64,000 bases of DNA from assembly GCA_950295325.1 (NCBI GenBank), contig OX485808.1, positions 18,930,527-18,994,526 of the forward strand, given 5' to 3'. Shown one piece after another: positions 1 through 11,483 of the stretch. Under the pieces are notes generated by a model that did no database searches, was not told the origin of the DNA, and was given only the letters and a program-made list of their open reading frames with translations. The first letter of the stretch is position 1. Each line of letters opens with the position of its first letter. The stretch is from Polytrichum commune (lineage: Eukaryota > Streptophyta > Polytrichopsida > Polytrichales > Polytrichaceae). The translations under genes were made by a program, and so were the position numbers.

Positions 1-1037
1 GTACCTGCACGAAATAAACATCCAGCACACTACAAGGGTCCAAGCAGCGCAACCCACATCTGAGATGCAAAAAGAGTCCCGAAGTGGGGGGGTGTCCCCT
101 TAAGTACTCATCGTTTTCCCTTGGATCCGTTTTCCAACATAGGATACTCGCCACCAACTACGTCCTATAAATAAAAACCTAACATTACTACATTCCGAGT
201 GCCAGCCTTACAATGGAATGTGTATTCATAGTGGACAACATGCATAGACCATGAGTCCACATAATGACAAAGCAAAAGGCATCTATGTATTTATGGTGGA
301 CAACAAAGCAAATTGGCTAATAATATATGAGCATTGAACATTGTTGAGGTGTGGTTTATAATATTGAAGTACCTAATATTGAGAGGTCATTGTAGAATTA
401 GTAGACAGGACATTATAGTATCGTGTAAAAAATAAACCACAACAACAACAATAGTGCATGGAGTATAAAAATACATGTCATTCAAAATTAAACTAGCATC
501 CATTTTATTGTTTTGCATACAATGTAATGATATTCACTCCAATATCATGTTATCTCCTCTCATCTTGCATTTAATATCGTAATTACATTGGCCACCACCC
601 TAACATTTAACCCGTTTAATTTACCCACCTTTACACACCTATACATAATTGTATTAATACGTACACAAACTTTGAGGACATCTAAAGTAGCACATGAAAG
701 TAGCACATGAAAGTAGCACATCTATTGTCATAGGTACTATGGGTTGCATTAAAATCAATATTGTCAATTTCCTCTCTTAACCTTAGGGCCCCCTTCAATA
801 CATCAACATTTATTTCAAAAAAACTAATACTAGCCTTCTTCATGTACTATACGTGAGAAAAAAACAATTTTGAGTACCCCATGTACATTATCTATAGCAA
901 TGACTCAAACAATAGCAATTGTTGTTCAAAGTAACATTATAGAGAGAAGGGGAGGGTAGGGTATCCAAATATTATTAAGGCAAGCAATATTAAGTTGGTG
1001 ACAGAAGGGGGATACTCTCATTAGTTCATACGTGATA

Positions 1038-1062
1038 CCCTAAACCCTAAACCCTAAACCCT
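1038..1062. repeat. Short interstitial telomere-type repeat (CCCTAAA)n
   Basis: About three and a half head-to-tail CCCTAAA units, the plant (TTTAGGG)n telomere unit seen on the other strand. Degenerate relatives (AAACCCTAAACC) occur near 2930-2975. The tract is far too short to be a chromosome end and has non-telomeric sequence on both sides. Such tracts are common in plant genomes as repair scars or telo-box-like regulatory elements. Confidence 0.85.
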
Positions 1063-1332
1063 ATAACCGCCCAACCATAAACAAACACGAGGACATAGTG
1101 CAAGCATGGTTAACTGAATAACTTCCAATACGTGTCAAGTAATTCAAAACTATATGACTACCTTTAAATTTTGTAAAATAAAACCATAAACACTTCAAAA
1201 GTGAAGCAAATTTATGGGTAACCTTGCCTTTCATTATTTTAAATCTTTCTTTGGCTGGGTAAAATCTACCCCTTAGAGGCAAGTACAAGATTTAGACGGG
1301 ACTTGTTATCCTTTCATGTGAGCTAAACATAG

Positions 1333-1487
1333 CATTATTCAAATCCATAACAATGTTTTGTGGGATTGATAGTATTTTATAAAATATTCCTTGATATTCC
1401 CATATTAAGAGTGAATGTGGGAATATCAAGGAATGTTTTGTGGGATACTATCAATCCCACAAAACAATGTTGTGGATATGAATAATG
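1333..1487. repeat. Foldback (long imperfect inverted repeat), MITE-like
   Basis: The left arm begins CATTATTCAAATCC and runs through AATGTTTTGTGGGATTGATAG. The right arm is its reverse complement and ends GGATATGAATAATG. The arms cover almost the whole 155 bp, leaving a short loop near 1420. There are small unpaired bulges, and no clear target-site duplication was found. It could be a MITE-type foldback or a hairpin RNA precursor; nothing in the sequence decides between them. Confidence 0.7.
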
Positions 1488-4394
1488 TTATGAATGGCAA
1501 AATCCACCCTACATTGTTACGATGTCGTTGTTAAATTGTCCAAACATTACATCACATGTATCCATTAATTTTATGTTCTAAACCATATTTTACCATTGGC
1601 AATAGGCCCCTGTACTTTTGATGAAAGGTTTTGAAGATCATATATTGGTATTCTATAATCGAGTACTTAACACAACTCACCACCGAAACAAAACTCCAGT
1701 ATAAACAAGTTGGCTACTACTTATAAGCGATAATACAAGCTCAAGCCTAGGCGTGGATGAATCCCGAATGTTGTGTAATGTACATGAGGGATCTAAATTC
1801 AACAGATACCCATGCGTTTTGTTTTAATACAAGCTTAGACCTATGTGTGGAGGGATTGAATTAATCCGTAAATGTTGTTTAAGATATTATAAGCATATGA
1901 ATTCAACCCATATCTCGATGTTTGGGTTTTGTTAATTGCGTTTGAACTATGCTTAAATTTAAATATCATGCATAATGATACTCGCATCAAAGCATCCAAA
2001 GTGTCCAACTTCAATGAAGTTTGCAAGTGGATGATAGTATAATGTTTCTCAAAATGCCTTATCTTTTTTATTATTGAGGATATTTAAATGTTGACAATGA
2101 CATAATATACAATGAACAGTTATAGCATTCCATAATTCTAAATATTAAGCGATACTACTTACAATATTTAGTGTACTAATAATTTAAAGCCCGCTTACCT
2201 TTATATTACAACAACTCCACAAAGAAAATCTTACAATAATTGAGTTACTCAACCTCACATCCTATAATTTCAATACTTTTACGTTTCCTAGAATAATGAA
2301 TTCTTTCAGAGCTCGTATGAATATTTCACTCATTAATATCAAAAGTGAAGATTCTCATGTTCATGAAATGTTCATATAGGTCCCCGCAATTATGTTGACT
2401 ATTGAACCGTGATGGTTACCATACTTTTAAAAGACTATTTTGGTATCATTTAGGTGTCACAATTAAGTTTTATTGAAACAAACACATGATTATTTCACTT
2501 TATGTAGTGGTAACATTGACAATTAGATTATCAATTAGGGGTATAAACTTAAAAAATCTCTATGTATCAATACATGCAATGTTGACAACCACTCGCCTCA
2601 CTCTAATTACCCAAACAACAATCCGGCAGTGAGTAGGCCATTTACTTACCAAAACCGGGGGCACTTGGGTATAGTCCATACCCTTGCATTTAATTTAAAA
2701 AAATTAGTGTAACTTGAAATTTACAATGTAGTCAACATTAATCAAAATTGTTGACATTCTTAGATTAATTATGATTTTGAATTAAGTTGTCCTGCTATAG
2801 CCTTTTACCCAATCTTGGCCAACGTAATCAGAAAATTCATGAATTGCGTCAATAAGCTAAACCACATATTGACAATTATCACATGAGAAATCCCTCCTTT
2901 GTAACAATTCAATTCTTCTATGAGGCAAACCCTAAACCATGTAACAAACCATGTAACAAACCCTAAACCATGTAAACGCATGTTATGTTTGCAAATCTAT
3001 TAACGCAAAAATAATGAACTATGTGCTTTTACTTAATTTCATTCTAGACTATCGTTATCTTAATTATAGTCAATATGTACTAATGATGGCCCATGACACG
3101 TTTGGGAAACACAAAAAAGTCGTATTATTGAGGTGTCGTCTTCTCATTAATATTACAAATGGTGTAAAGTTGTCATATTATCGAGGGACAACAAAAACAT
3201 AAGTAATATGAGCTTTAAATACATATACAATGAGTTTAAGTAATATAGATGGTATGAAATAATAACTTATAACTCCAAACAAATATAAATGTTTTCAAGA
3301 CCTCTTGAAATAAGAGTATAAAGACCTCTAGTGTTGCCTACCCAAGTTAGCAATTGTCATCTTATCTAAATTCCCTACTAACTTTTGAATATTAATAAAT
3401 TCATTAACACCAAAATAGAAAGAGTTCTCTAATAAGAAACTAGACAACAATGATGCATGACGTTTAACAACATACTAAGCAGGAGGCCACTCTAATCCTA
3501 ACCATGCCCATTTTGCACTAGTAACCCTAATTCTCATTAAGTTCCCAATGGTAAGTGAAGTTCCCAAGTAGTTCCCAAGTGAAAATGAATGTATTTTAGA
3601 TGTACATAATGTGGATGAAAGGAATTTTAACATTAACTACCTCTTTAATATAATGAAACGGAGATTCTTAATGTCACAGTATCAAGTGTCGTAGTCGTAT
3701 AGAAGAGGGAGTTTGAACTAAAAAGTTTGGTCGTGCAAAATTGTGTCGTAATATCGAGGGTGTTGTATAAACGAGTGTCGTATCAACGAGGTTGGGCTGT
3801 AATGTCAAATATTTTGTAGCTAATAATATGTCTTGGATTGGGCACATGGCCGAGCTTTGTTGTCCCACACTGACATCTAATTTTAGTCTATGGGGAGGCC
3901 GGGTAGCCGGGCGAGCAGCTGTACAACCCAACAGAAAAGTGGTTGTCGCCAAGGCAAGTCATTGTGCAAGCTACAAAATACAGTGTAAACACATTTTACA
4001 TTTACCCAATGACAAGGTTGGCCTCAAGGAACCATTAGTTGAGAGCAACACTCATAAAAAACTTGCATTGTTTGGTGGTAAGGTAAGAGGGTTTTTAAAA
4101 AACACTTTTCTATTTGCACCCACTTCTTGTAGGATATGAAAAAAGTGGAAAACGTCATTAGTGCGATATGATTAGCAAATCCATTTCGTGCCTATAACAA
4201 CTTTCTTCATGAAATTCAAAGTTTGTTTAAATATCTCATCCATTGTCAAAATAAATATTCTCTCATCAGTTATCAAAAGATGATACAGGTCTACGCAATT
4301 ATGTTTGACTATTGCGTCTAGATGGTTAACAATTTTTGAGCATGTACTCCAATCTCTTCTCAACACACACAAACCACAGTGGCTAGGCGAATAG

Positions 4395-4510
4395 GGTTAT
4401 GCCACGTGTGGTGAACGCGTGGCGTTTGGGCGCGGGGTGATGCGACGTTTGGGGTCGGGGCGATTGGAGGCCCTCGTTCCTCATTAGGGTTTTAGGGTTT
4501 TCAGGAGCTC
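4395..4510 (+). promoter_or_regulatory. Probable promoter/5' end of gene 1a (G-box and telo-box)
   Basis: A GC-rich step in otherwise AT-rich DNA. It contains a G-box core CACGTG at 4403-4408 in the context GCCACGTGTGG, followed by GAACGCGTGGC, and then a doubled telo-box (TTAGGGTTTTAGGGTTTT) at about 4484-4501. In plants this combination is typical of core promoters and 5' leaders of housekeeping-type genes. No TATA box is obvious. Leader exons with good splice sites follow downstream. The assignment to gene 1a is inference. Confidence 0.45.
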
Positions 4511-5778
4511 ATTTTCGCCCTCCTCGTTTTCGTTTCTCTTCGCTCTTGCTGCTCCCTTTGTGGTGTTGCTTTTGCTGCTCTCTTTGTGTTGTTGCTCTTG
4601 CTGGTCTTGCTGGTGTTCATGCTCTCTTCGTTCCTGCTGCTTCGTGCTTTTGCTGGGATTCAGGTGTGGAGAAAACCTCAACCCATTTACATTCTAGAGA
4701 GCATACCACACCTTCCAGTGATAGATAGCGATGAGTGTTTATCTTCTTTTCTTTCTTGCTTGATCTAAATATTTTAGGTTGGTTTCAAGTTGCTCCTTGT
4801 TGAAGCTGAATTACATTAACAGTTGGACTGATTTATTGCAGAGAATATATTTACTTGTGTATGGTTTCTTTCGGCTACCCCATGATCTGCCAAAAGTTAT
4901 TTGGCACTATCCTTTGATGTACATAGGTTTCCACATATTTGCTCTTCAGGTAACCTTGTGTTCGCATACTTTTTGTTGCTCTTGCTGGTCTTGCTGGTGT
5001 TCATGCTGTGATCAACATGCTGGTCTTTTTGTTGCTCTTGCTGGTCTTGCTGGTGTAGAATGACATTGCAATTGCATTCTCCTTTGTCATTCTCATTCTC
5101 CTTTGTCAATGCTCATTCTCCTTTGTCATTCTCCTTTGTCATTCTCACTTTGTCATTCTCATTGTTCAATTTCATTGTTTTGGGGATCTTGTAGGCCTTG
5201 TTCATTTCTCTTCCTATTGAAATCTTTGCCTCTTCCAAGATCTAAGAAATCACATGTTTTGTTTTGAAAGGACACTTCAATGTGATGTCCATGTTCAATC
5301 CAGTTTAATGTTTGTAGTAGGGTTTTTTTGTGGTTTTGATGCAATTTAGGAGTACCATTGCATTACTCGAGGTTTCTAACCTCAATTATATTGTTGATTT
5401 GCAGTCGGTTTTACCTGCAGCACGAGCAGGAGTTGTAGTTTAGGAGCAGGAGAAAACATTCTACAAAGGTAACATTTCTATAACATTGCAATTGCATTTT
5501 GTATGATTGCACTCTTTGGTTGTTGTGGTTTAGGGCTTAAGGTTAGCTTCAAAGCATGTGAGCTCCAACAACCTTGAGAGCAAGTGAGATTCCACATTCA
5601 AGCAATTCTGAATTTGTTTGGTACTTTGCATATCGCCAGACTCTAAGAATCATTTGGTTTTGGACATGTCAGTGTTCTGAAAGGGTATAATTTTCTCAAT
5701 TTTGCAGTGCAGAGGTTGCTATTGCAGTGCTGTGCCATATTGCATTCTTTGGAGAGCAATACCATATTAGAAGACAAG
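4500..5778 (+). other. Predicted non-coding leader exons of gene 1a
   Basis: A chain of plausible GT-AG junctions leads to the gene 1a start codon. Leader exon ends lie at about 4663 (CAG|GTGTGG), 4841-4949 (TTGCAG| ... |GTAACC), 5405-5468 (TTTGCAG| ... |GTAACA) and 5708-5778 (TTTGCAG| ... |GTAAAA). The last intron, 5779-6698, ends TTTGCAG directly before the ATG at 6699. No long ORF runs through these exons, so they would form a spliced 5' untranslated leader. This rests on splice consensus only; transcript data would settle it. Confidence 0.4.
4585..5160. repeat. Short tandem repeats in the leader region
   Basis: Two simple-repeat families. GCTCTTGCTGGTCTTGCTGG-type units lie near 4585-4625, 4976-5000 and 5031-5056. 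CATTCTCCTTTGT units repeat about six times at 5078-5160. They create repetitive short frames (Leu/Ala/Gly or Glu/Gln-rich) on both strands, which I do not regard as genes. Confidence 0.7.
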
Positions 5779-5873
5779 GTAAAATCCCGAAAAATGCGGG
5801 TCATTAATGAAAACAACCTATTCCGCAAATGCTCCAGAATGTTTAATTTACAGTAACCAATAAACCCCTTAAA

Positions 5874-6643
5874 GTTTACGGACGTGCGTCCGTAAACTTT
5901 ATGGACCATGTGTGGGTGAGAAAGAAGACCATCACACAATGTATATATGCGGAGTTTACGGACGCGCGTCCGTAAACTTTATGGACCTTGTGTGGGTGAG
6001 AAAGAAGACCCTCACACAATATATATGCGGAGTTTACGGACGCGCGTCCGTAACTTTTACATAATTGTAAATAGAATAAACTTTTCCTGAATAAAATATT
6101 TGCAAAGTTTACGGACGCGCGTCCGTAAACTTTGCAAAATAAGTAATAATCCACTGAATAATATATGTGAGTAGTTTACGGACCCACGTCCGTAACATCA
6201 AAAGAATTGTAAGTAGCATAAACTTTTCCTGAATAAAATATTTGAAAAGTTTACGGACGCGCGTCCGTAAACTAGGCAAAATAAGTAATAATTCACTGAA
6301 TAATATATGTCGAGGTTACGGACGCCCGTCCGTAACATGTAGAGAATTGTCAATAGTATAAAATGATTGAAAACTTTACAGATTCACGTTCCTAAACAAG
6401 GCATATATGACAACTAATTCTGTATATAATATATGTGCAGAGTTTACAGACGCACGTCCGTAAACTAGACATATATAAGTAAGCACATCATTTTCTATCA
6501 TATATGTACAGAGGTCACGGACGCACATATAATGTACGCGATTGAGCATATAATGTACGCGATTTGCGTATTCACTATAACATTCTTTAAAAGAAATAAT
6601 TGATAGAATATGCAAAACTTTACGAACGCGCGTTCGTAAAGTT
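5874..6643. repeat. Palindrome cluster A in the leader intron of gene 1a
   Basis: At least ten copies of a palindrome built from the half TTTACGGACGCG and its mirror, at about 5874, 5954, 6032, 6107, 6174, 6249, 6314, 6374, 6442 and 6616, spaced 60-80 bp apart except the last. A half copy lies near 6513. The copies at 5954-5977, 6107-6130 and 6249-6272 are perfect over 24 bp. The copy at 6616-6643 (GAACGCGCGTTC core) is perfect over 28 bp. Spacers are AT-rich and partly repeated (TAAGTAATAAT, CTGAATAATATATG). The cluster lies inside the predicted last leader intron, ending 55 bp before the start codon. The same palindrome recurs in both coding introns, one exon and the 3' flank of gene 1a. 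Confidence 0.9.
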
Positions 6644-6698
6644 AGATCTACATCCATTGACCATAATTCGAACATGTTGTGTATGTGACCATTTGCAG

Positions 6699-9600
6699 AT
6701 GGCATCTAAAAAGAGACACGCAATTGAGATGTTCGCAGAGGCTCTCATTCCTCCGCTGCCAGAAGATATCAAAGACATCAGCCCCAATGACCACTATAAG
6801 CCACAAGATGAAATTGTAGATAATTGGACAGTACTGGTAGAGAAGGACGAGAAAGAGATATTTGTGCTTAGATTTGCATATCAAATTAAGTCGGACATAG
6901 ATGAAGCCGAAAAGTGGATAAAGCTTAAATCCTGGACAATAGAGTGTGCAGTGGCCCAAGGGGATTATGTAGTTATTGACCTTGAGAAGAAAGAAGATCG
7001 GGTCACATTCATTTTGCACGAATCCTACCACCCCTTCAACAAAAATGAGTGTGAAAATGCTAGTACAGATGCGGCTTGCTTCAATCTCCAGACGGAGTTC
7101 CAAGACTATGCATGCAATGCACCTTGGACGGGTAAGCGGCTTGGACGACTCTTGAACAATGTTACAAGAGTGAATGGGGCGTTGCTAGAGGCCAGAAAGG
7201 GGAAGGAGAAGAAGAAACAAGTCGTTTCTGAACGACCCAAGCGTGTGCCCAAACCTGTGCTAGAAACCTCAAGGCCCTCGCCGAGTGGTGCATCAAGAGG
7301 GAGCAGACAGACGAGTAAACGCTCTCACTCGCAGATGGAGTCATCTGGGCTAACAGAGGGTCCAGATGTCAGCTCCACACTAACTGTCGCTCCTCTCCTA
7401 AAAAAGGGTCAACGCCCTGACGCCGAACTCTCCACAAAGATCTTCCAAGAATTTGATGAGAAGACAAAGGGTTGCTGGCCGCTGGGCAGGTATTTCACTT
7501 TCGACGTAGATGTCTACAAATGCCACAAGGGCACCGAGAGTATGAATACCAGAGCGAAAGAAGAAAGCGGGGTATGGTGGCAAATGAACAACATCATGAA
7601 CAACCCCAAATTTGATAGGCAGACCATTTGTGTCACACCAAAGGATCCTATTGTAGAAGTGAACGAGAAAAATTGGCCAATTCTCAAGAATGGAGAGTTT
7701 TACATAGTCGACGGCCAACATAGTGTGATGGCTGCAAAAGCTCTCCTTGAAGACGACGAGTGGAAAAGCCCATTGAAGGAAACAATCCGATATTGGAAGG
7801 CATTCGTCGTGCATTCCAAGGACTCGAACCAGCTCATAACAATATCTGCTTTCATGAACCAAGGAAATAAAGTTAGGCAGTTCGAGGCTTCATGGGCAGC
7901 CAACATCGTGGCTGGGAGGACCTTGTGGGTGGAGCACGAATGTCCTCCAAAAGAAAGAGACAATGCAGTCGTGAAGAACCCCAAATGGCAGGTATGTCAC
8001 TCATATATATTTACGGACGTACATCCGTAAACCTGCCCCTTCTCGTCCCACTGCTTCAATTCTTTGAATTTAATGTCTACTAATTTCGATGTACTGATTT
8101 CTTGCAATTCATGCCTCTTGCAGACATTCAGCAATGCCATCTTGACAAAGTTCTCGAGTATAGACATGAAGACAAGCGGCATGAAGACAGTGCATGAATT
8201 AAAGGGTGAACTCAAGCTCATCACTGCAACAGAGGAGACGTGGGCAATATGGTTGCGACTCTTCGATGCCCACAACAACGGGGACCTTGTGAATCCAAAT
8301 ACGGAGAACACGTACAAGAGCGATTCAAAGATTAAGGTACCACCAATCCTGCGAGAGTTCTTTCGTCCCCTCCAAGGATTGATGGACTCAGAGCTGTACA
8401 GGGCAGCAGAACACATCCTTCTAGAGACTCCTAGAAGGACTCTGCCCTATCCTAAAATCTTTCTGAAGAGGCCGAAGCATATGAAGCCCTCTACGTACCA
8501 CATTAAGGAATGGTGCGATTACAGGAAGAAGAAGACCATGGCTATAAGGGAGATAAGCAAATTGCTACCCTCCCACAACCTCATAAATAGCGATGGTGAG
8601 ATCGTGTGGGAGAATTGGAGGAAGCTGAAGGGTGAATACCACATCAATGGCGTGTCCATGCGAGCTTTGATAAGAGGGGCATCATCCTTCCTGGCCCAAC
8701 AATCCAGAAGAAACGAAAAAAAGGGATCCATTGACGAGAGGGAGGCAGGGTTGTACGTGAACTTTCTCGATAGGAAAAAGAAAGCGAAATTCGGAGGGTT
8801 TGCGAGATTCTGCACGGTCACAAAGGGCCTGAAGTTCGGCACATGGGACACCCATGCTTCAAGAGCCTCTGTGAGAGATGACCCTCGGGGTTGCCCTTTC
8901 GCCATTTTTGATTTTCGTGCGATTCCCGGAGCTTGGAAACAAGACGTTGCGGGAACACCCTTCTACGACCCCTTTTTAAAAGCATTCAAGAGCTATCGCT
9001 CGCCTGCCCTCTTCGAGCCTCATGTGTGGTTATGGATTGTAGAGCAAGAGAGGTCCACATCCGTTGTCCATCTATACACATCAACGATGGACCTCGGATA
9101 CGATCTGTACCACAGCACCTACATCCCGGCGAAGACAGAAGGGATCACTGTTATTCAAGAGGCAAGGGGGGTGAAGCAAGTGGGGGCCGTGCAACTTTAT
9201 TTCTTGACACGCAAGTCTTCACCAACTGGGCGACTGCCTATTAAACCTCACGAGGTGTTCAGGAAAGTCTACTCGTTGTCCCTACCACACCCCAAGGAGC
9301 TTGTGGAGGAGACTATACATGCTGTCTACCCGGCGTTCGAGCTCCGGATGGACTTTTATATTGGAGTCTTGAAGGCTTTGACTGTCATGAGTGAGACAGT
9401 TTACAACGTCTTCGGAGGCACCAAGTTTGTTTATGCAGCATTGGTGAGTATTTGTTTGTCCTTACATCCAGTTGTCTTTTGCATGTTTAATTTACGGACG
9501 CGCGTCCGTAAAACAAGCCTGTCTCAATTGCATTGTAATTTACGACCGTGCGTCCGTAAATTTGTCCAACATCTTATGATTGGTGATTTTACGAACGCAC

Positions 9601-11111
9601 GTCCGTATAATGTGTTGATATGTAGCCCCATTTATATGCCATCATCACAATTGTTCCTATCTAATTTTCTTGTTATGGTGCAGATGCTTGGGTTGCAGGT
9701 GAATTCTTTTGTGGAGGATACCGACTACGATGACGCCCATACTCACAGGGTTATTGCCTCCAAAATGGATATCCAGGACATCATGGACGTCCTTACTCCC
9801 CATCCTGTGGTGCCTCTTGCTTCTAGAGAAGAGGCAATGCCTGAGATGGAGACAGACCCTGAAGAGGACCATGATCCCAGTTCCCCCAGAGCGCAGCCAA
9901 CCACACAGGAGCCTTTACACGGGCTTGTTCGCGACCCTATTAATCCAAGTATTTTCCTGCTGGGAGCGGACGACATAGATCCGCAGGATACGCATGTGAA
10001 CGTCACTCCCATAAGGGCCCAACATACCCCTATTCTGTCACCTTTTGGGACTCCCACCTCTCGAGTTGGCTTTCCTTCCACTGCTGGTCCATCTCGTGCT
10101 GCAGGTGTTATGGCGGAGAAGGAGGTGGACCTTGCGGCAGAAGCCGGATGCACCGCTTCATCTGGAGGGGGATCTCAACATTCAGACCTACCCCCTATGG
10201 AGGGGAGGGACGTGCTGGAGTTGATATTGAGGCCCGATATCTCTCTATATCGCGAGAATCGACGAAAGAGGAACAAGACGCCATACAACGAATACCCTGA
10301 AGGCGCGGTCTTGGAGCTCTCCGATGAAGACGAGGATGAGATTAGGATTCACAATGCCATCTCTGCCTTGCCTACGGAACCTGGCAAGGTGAAGAAAGAG
10401 CCGATGTCGGTGTCCGAATTGGACGAAAAGATGGAGAAGCGAATGAAGGAAGAGCTTGACCAACGGCTTCGAGAAGCTAACGAGGAGCACGCCAAAAAGA
10501 TGGCCGCCATCCAAGCTGAGATGGAGCAAGCTAGGTTGGAGTCTGCTCGAAGGCACGCCGATCTCATGGCCCAAAATCAACAGTTCTTGGCCCAAAGCCA
10601 ACAATTTATGAGCATGATGCAGAGCTTGCAGGCAAGACCCCCTGTAGTCTATACAACTCCCGATGCCGTCATGTCTATGCCCCCCACTCTCATGCGGCCT
10701 CCGTCTAGTAGCCATGCGGTGTATATACCCGAGCATGCTTATCCAGCCCCCGCGTTGATTGCCCCGCCCTCTCCCTATGTTGCCCCCCCTCCAGCGCCCT
10801 CCTCTAATCCTACAGGAGTGGAGGAGATACCGGCACGTGACACGGCAGGCTCCGTCGAGAGTGACGTCAATGAAGGCAACGCCCCCGTCGGTGATGAAGA
10901 TGTACATATGCGGGGCAGCCAAGACTCAACAGATGAGGGCCATCCTTACGTGGACACTCAAGGGTCGCAAGCGGCTGGAGACACGTTGTTGGTGGTCGAA
11001 GATCTGGACAATTTTGCGGACGCGCGTCCGGAACCTTTGCCCTTGGTGGGGCCTGGTGAGGGAGGCACTGCTGGCGCGGACCTCGCCGCTGAAGAGGTAA
11101 TCCACCTTTGA
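6699..11111 (+). CDS. Gene 1a: ParB/DGQHR-like plus permuted N6/N4 DNA-methyltransferase-like protein with coiled-coil tail
   Basis: Three coding exons (6699-7991, 8124-9443, 9684-11111) join in phase 0 through GT-AG introns and give about 1,346 residues with no break. The start was chosen because the ATG follows a TTTGCAG acceptor. Residues about 165-190 are basic (KGKEKKKQVVSERPKRV), a likely nuclear signal. Residues about 265-430 match the ParB/DGQHR type (YIVDGQHSVMAAK near 337). Residues about 690-875 resemble a beta-class methyltransferase with motif order IV then I: FAIFDFRAIPGAW stands where D/N-PP-Y is expected, and YNVFGGTKFVYAA resembles the FxGxG SAM loop. The poor motif IV makes methyl transfer doubtful. 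The tail has an acidic SIM-like VLELSDEDEDE, a VKKEP SUMO-type site, a coiled coil (about 1110-1190) and a Pro-rich end. GTAATC at 11095 could instead be a donor to further exons. In bacteria and phages, ParB-methylase fusions act on DNA. A nuclear DNA-binding role here is inference. Confidence 0.75.
8010..8031. repeat. Palindrome A copy in intron 1 of gene 1a
   Basis: A TTTACGGACGT half followed by its slightly imperfect mirror (ACATCCGTAAA), 18 bp inside the first coding intron (7992-8123). It is the only structured element in this 132-bp intron. Confidence 0.85.
9491..9610. repeat. Three palindrome A copies in intron 2 of gene 1a
   Basis: A perfect 22-bp copy at 9491-9512 (TTTACGGACGC half plus mirror), a near-perfect copy at 9538-9561 (ATTTACGACCG half) and a degenerate copy at about 9587-9610 (TTTTACGAACGCACGTCCGT). 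All lie inside the 240-bp intron 9444-9683. Their centre spacing of about 48 bp is tighter than in the leader cluster. The intron happens to stay open in the exon frame, so retention would insert 80 codons. Confidence 0.85.
11014..11033. repeat. Palindrome A copy inside coding exon 3 of gene 1a
   Basis: The core CGGACGCGCGTCCG (14 bp, perfect) lies in frame and encodes part of FADARPEP near the C-terminus. The outer bases are changed relative to the intron copies (TTGCGGAC ... GTCCGGAA), but the arms still pair over 14 bp. Confidence 0.85.
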
Positions 11112-11123
11112 GCATGCCTCCCA

Positions 11124-11145
11124 CGTTACGGACGCGCGTCCGTAT
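11124..11145. repeat. Palindrome A copy just 3' of the gene 1a stop
   Basis: TTACGGACGCGCGTCCGTAT begins 15 bp after the TGA at 11109-11111. The arms are perfect over 18 bp. It lies in the presumed 3' UTR or downstream intergenic DNA. A further degenerate copy (TTTTCGGACTTCCATCCGTA) lies at about 12761-12780, between possible exons. Confidence 0.85.
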
Positions 11146-11483
11146 CTTCCTTGTCTACCTCCTTCGTGGCGTGTGTATATTATCGAGTTCAATCCTCGAC
11201 TTCGCCCAGCGGGTGGATACAATTTTGTTAGTATAGATTCCATTAACTTCAGCACAGATTTTTTGACAATGTATATTATTCACGAAATGTATATCATCAA
11301 TTACGTTAATACCAAATTTTGGAACTGGACGGTTCGGATTATTTTGGCCTTATATTTCTTTGTTGAGTTTATCCATGCTTGTCAATTGGTTTTCATGGGT
11401 AGTACCATTCACCTAGATAGTATTTTCCATCACAAGGTCCGTCGGAGATATGTCGCAACCCCGCTGAAAGACCAAGTCGGCCC

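Larger units (their letters stand above)
1..4390. other. AT-rich intergenic region without a supported gene
   Basis: No open frame here is longer than about 115 codons, and none shows a recognisable domain, splice pattern or codon bias. The sequence is AT-rich with scattered short direct repeats, for example CACATGAAAGTAG three times near 690-720 and TCGTA-rich repeats near 3680-3790. The two structured items, a telomere-type tract and a foldback, are listed separately. I see no RNA gene. Confidence 0.6.

Noticed and set aside
1038-1062. Chromosome end
   Set aside because: Only about 25 bp of telomere unit, with ordinary sequence on both sides.
3674-4139. Overlapping frames of about 92 and 115 codons on both strands
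   Set aside because: No domain, no splice or promoter context, and low-information composition; chance frames.
5643-6705. Minus-strand frames with repeated YGRASVN
   Set aside because: The repeated peptide is just the palindrome read in frame, not a protein repeat.
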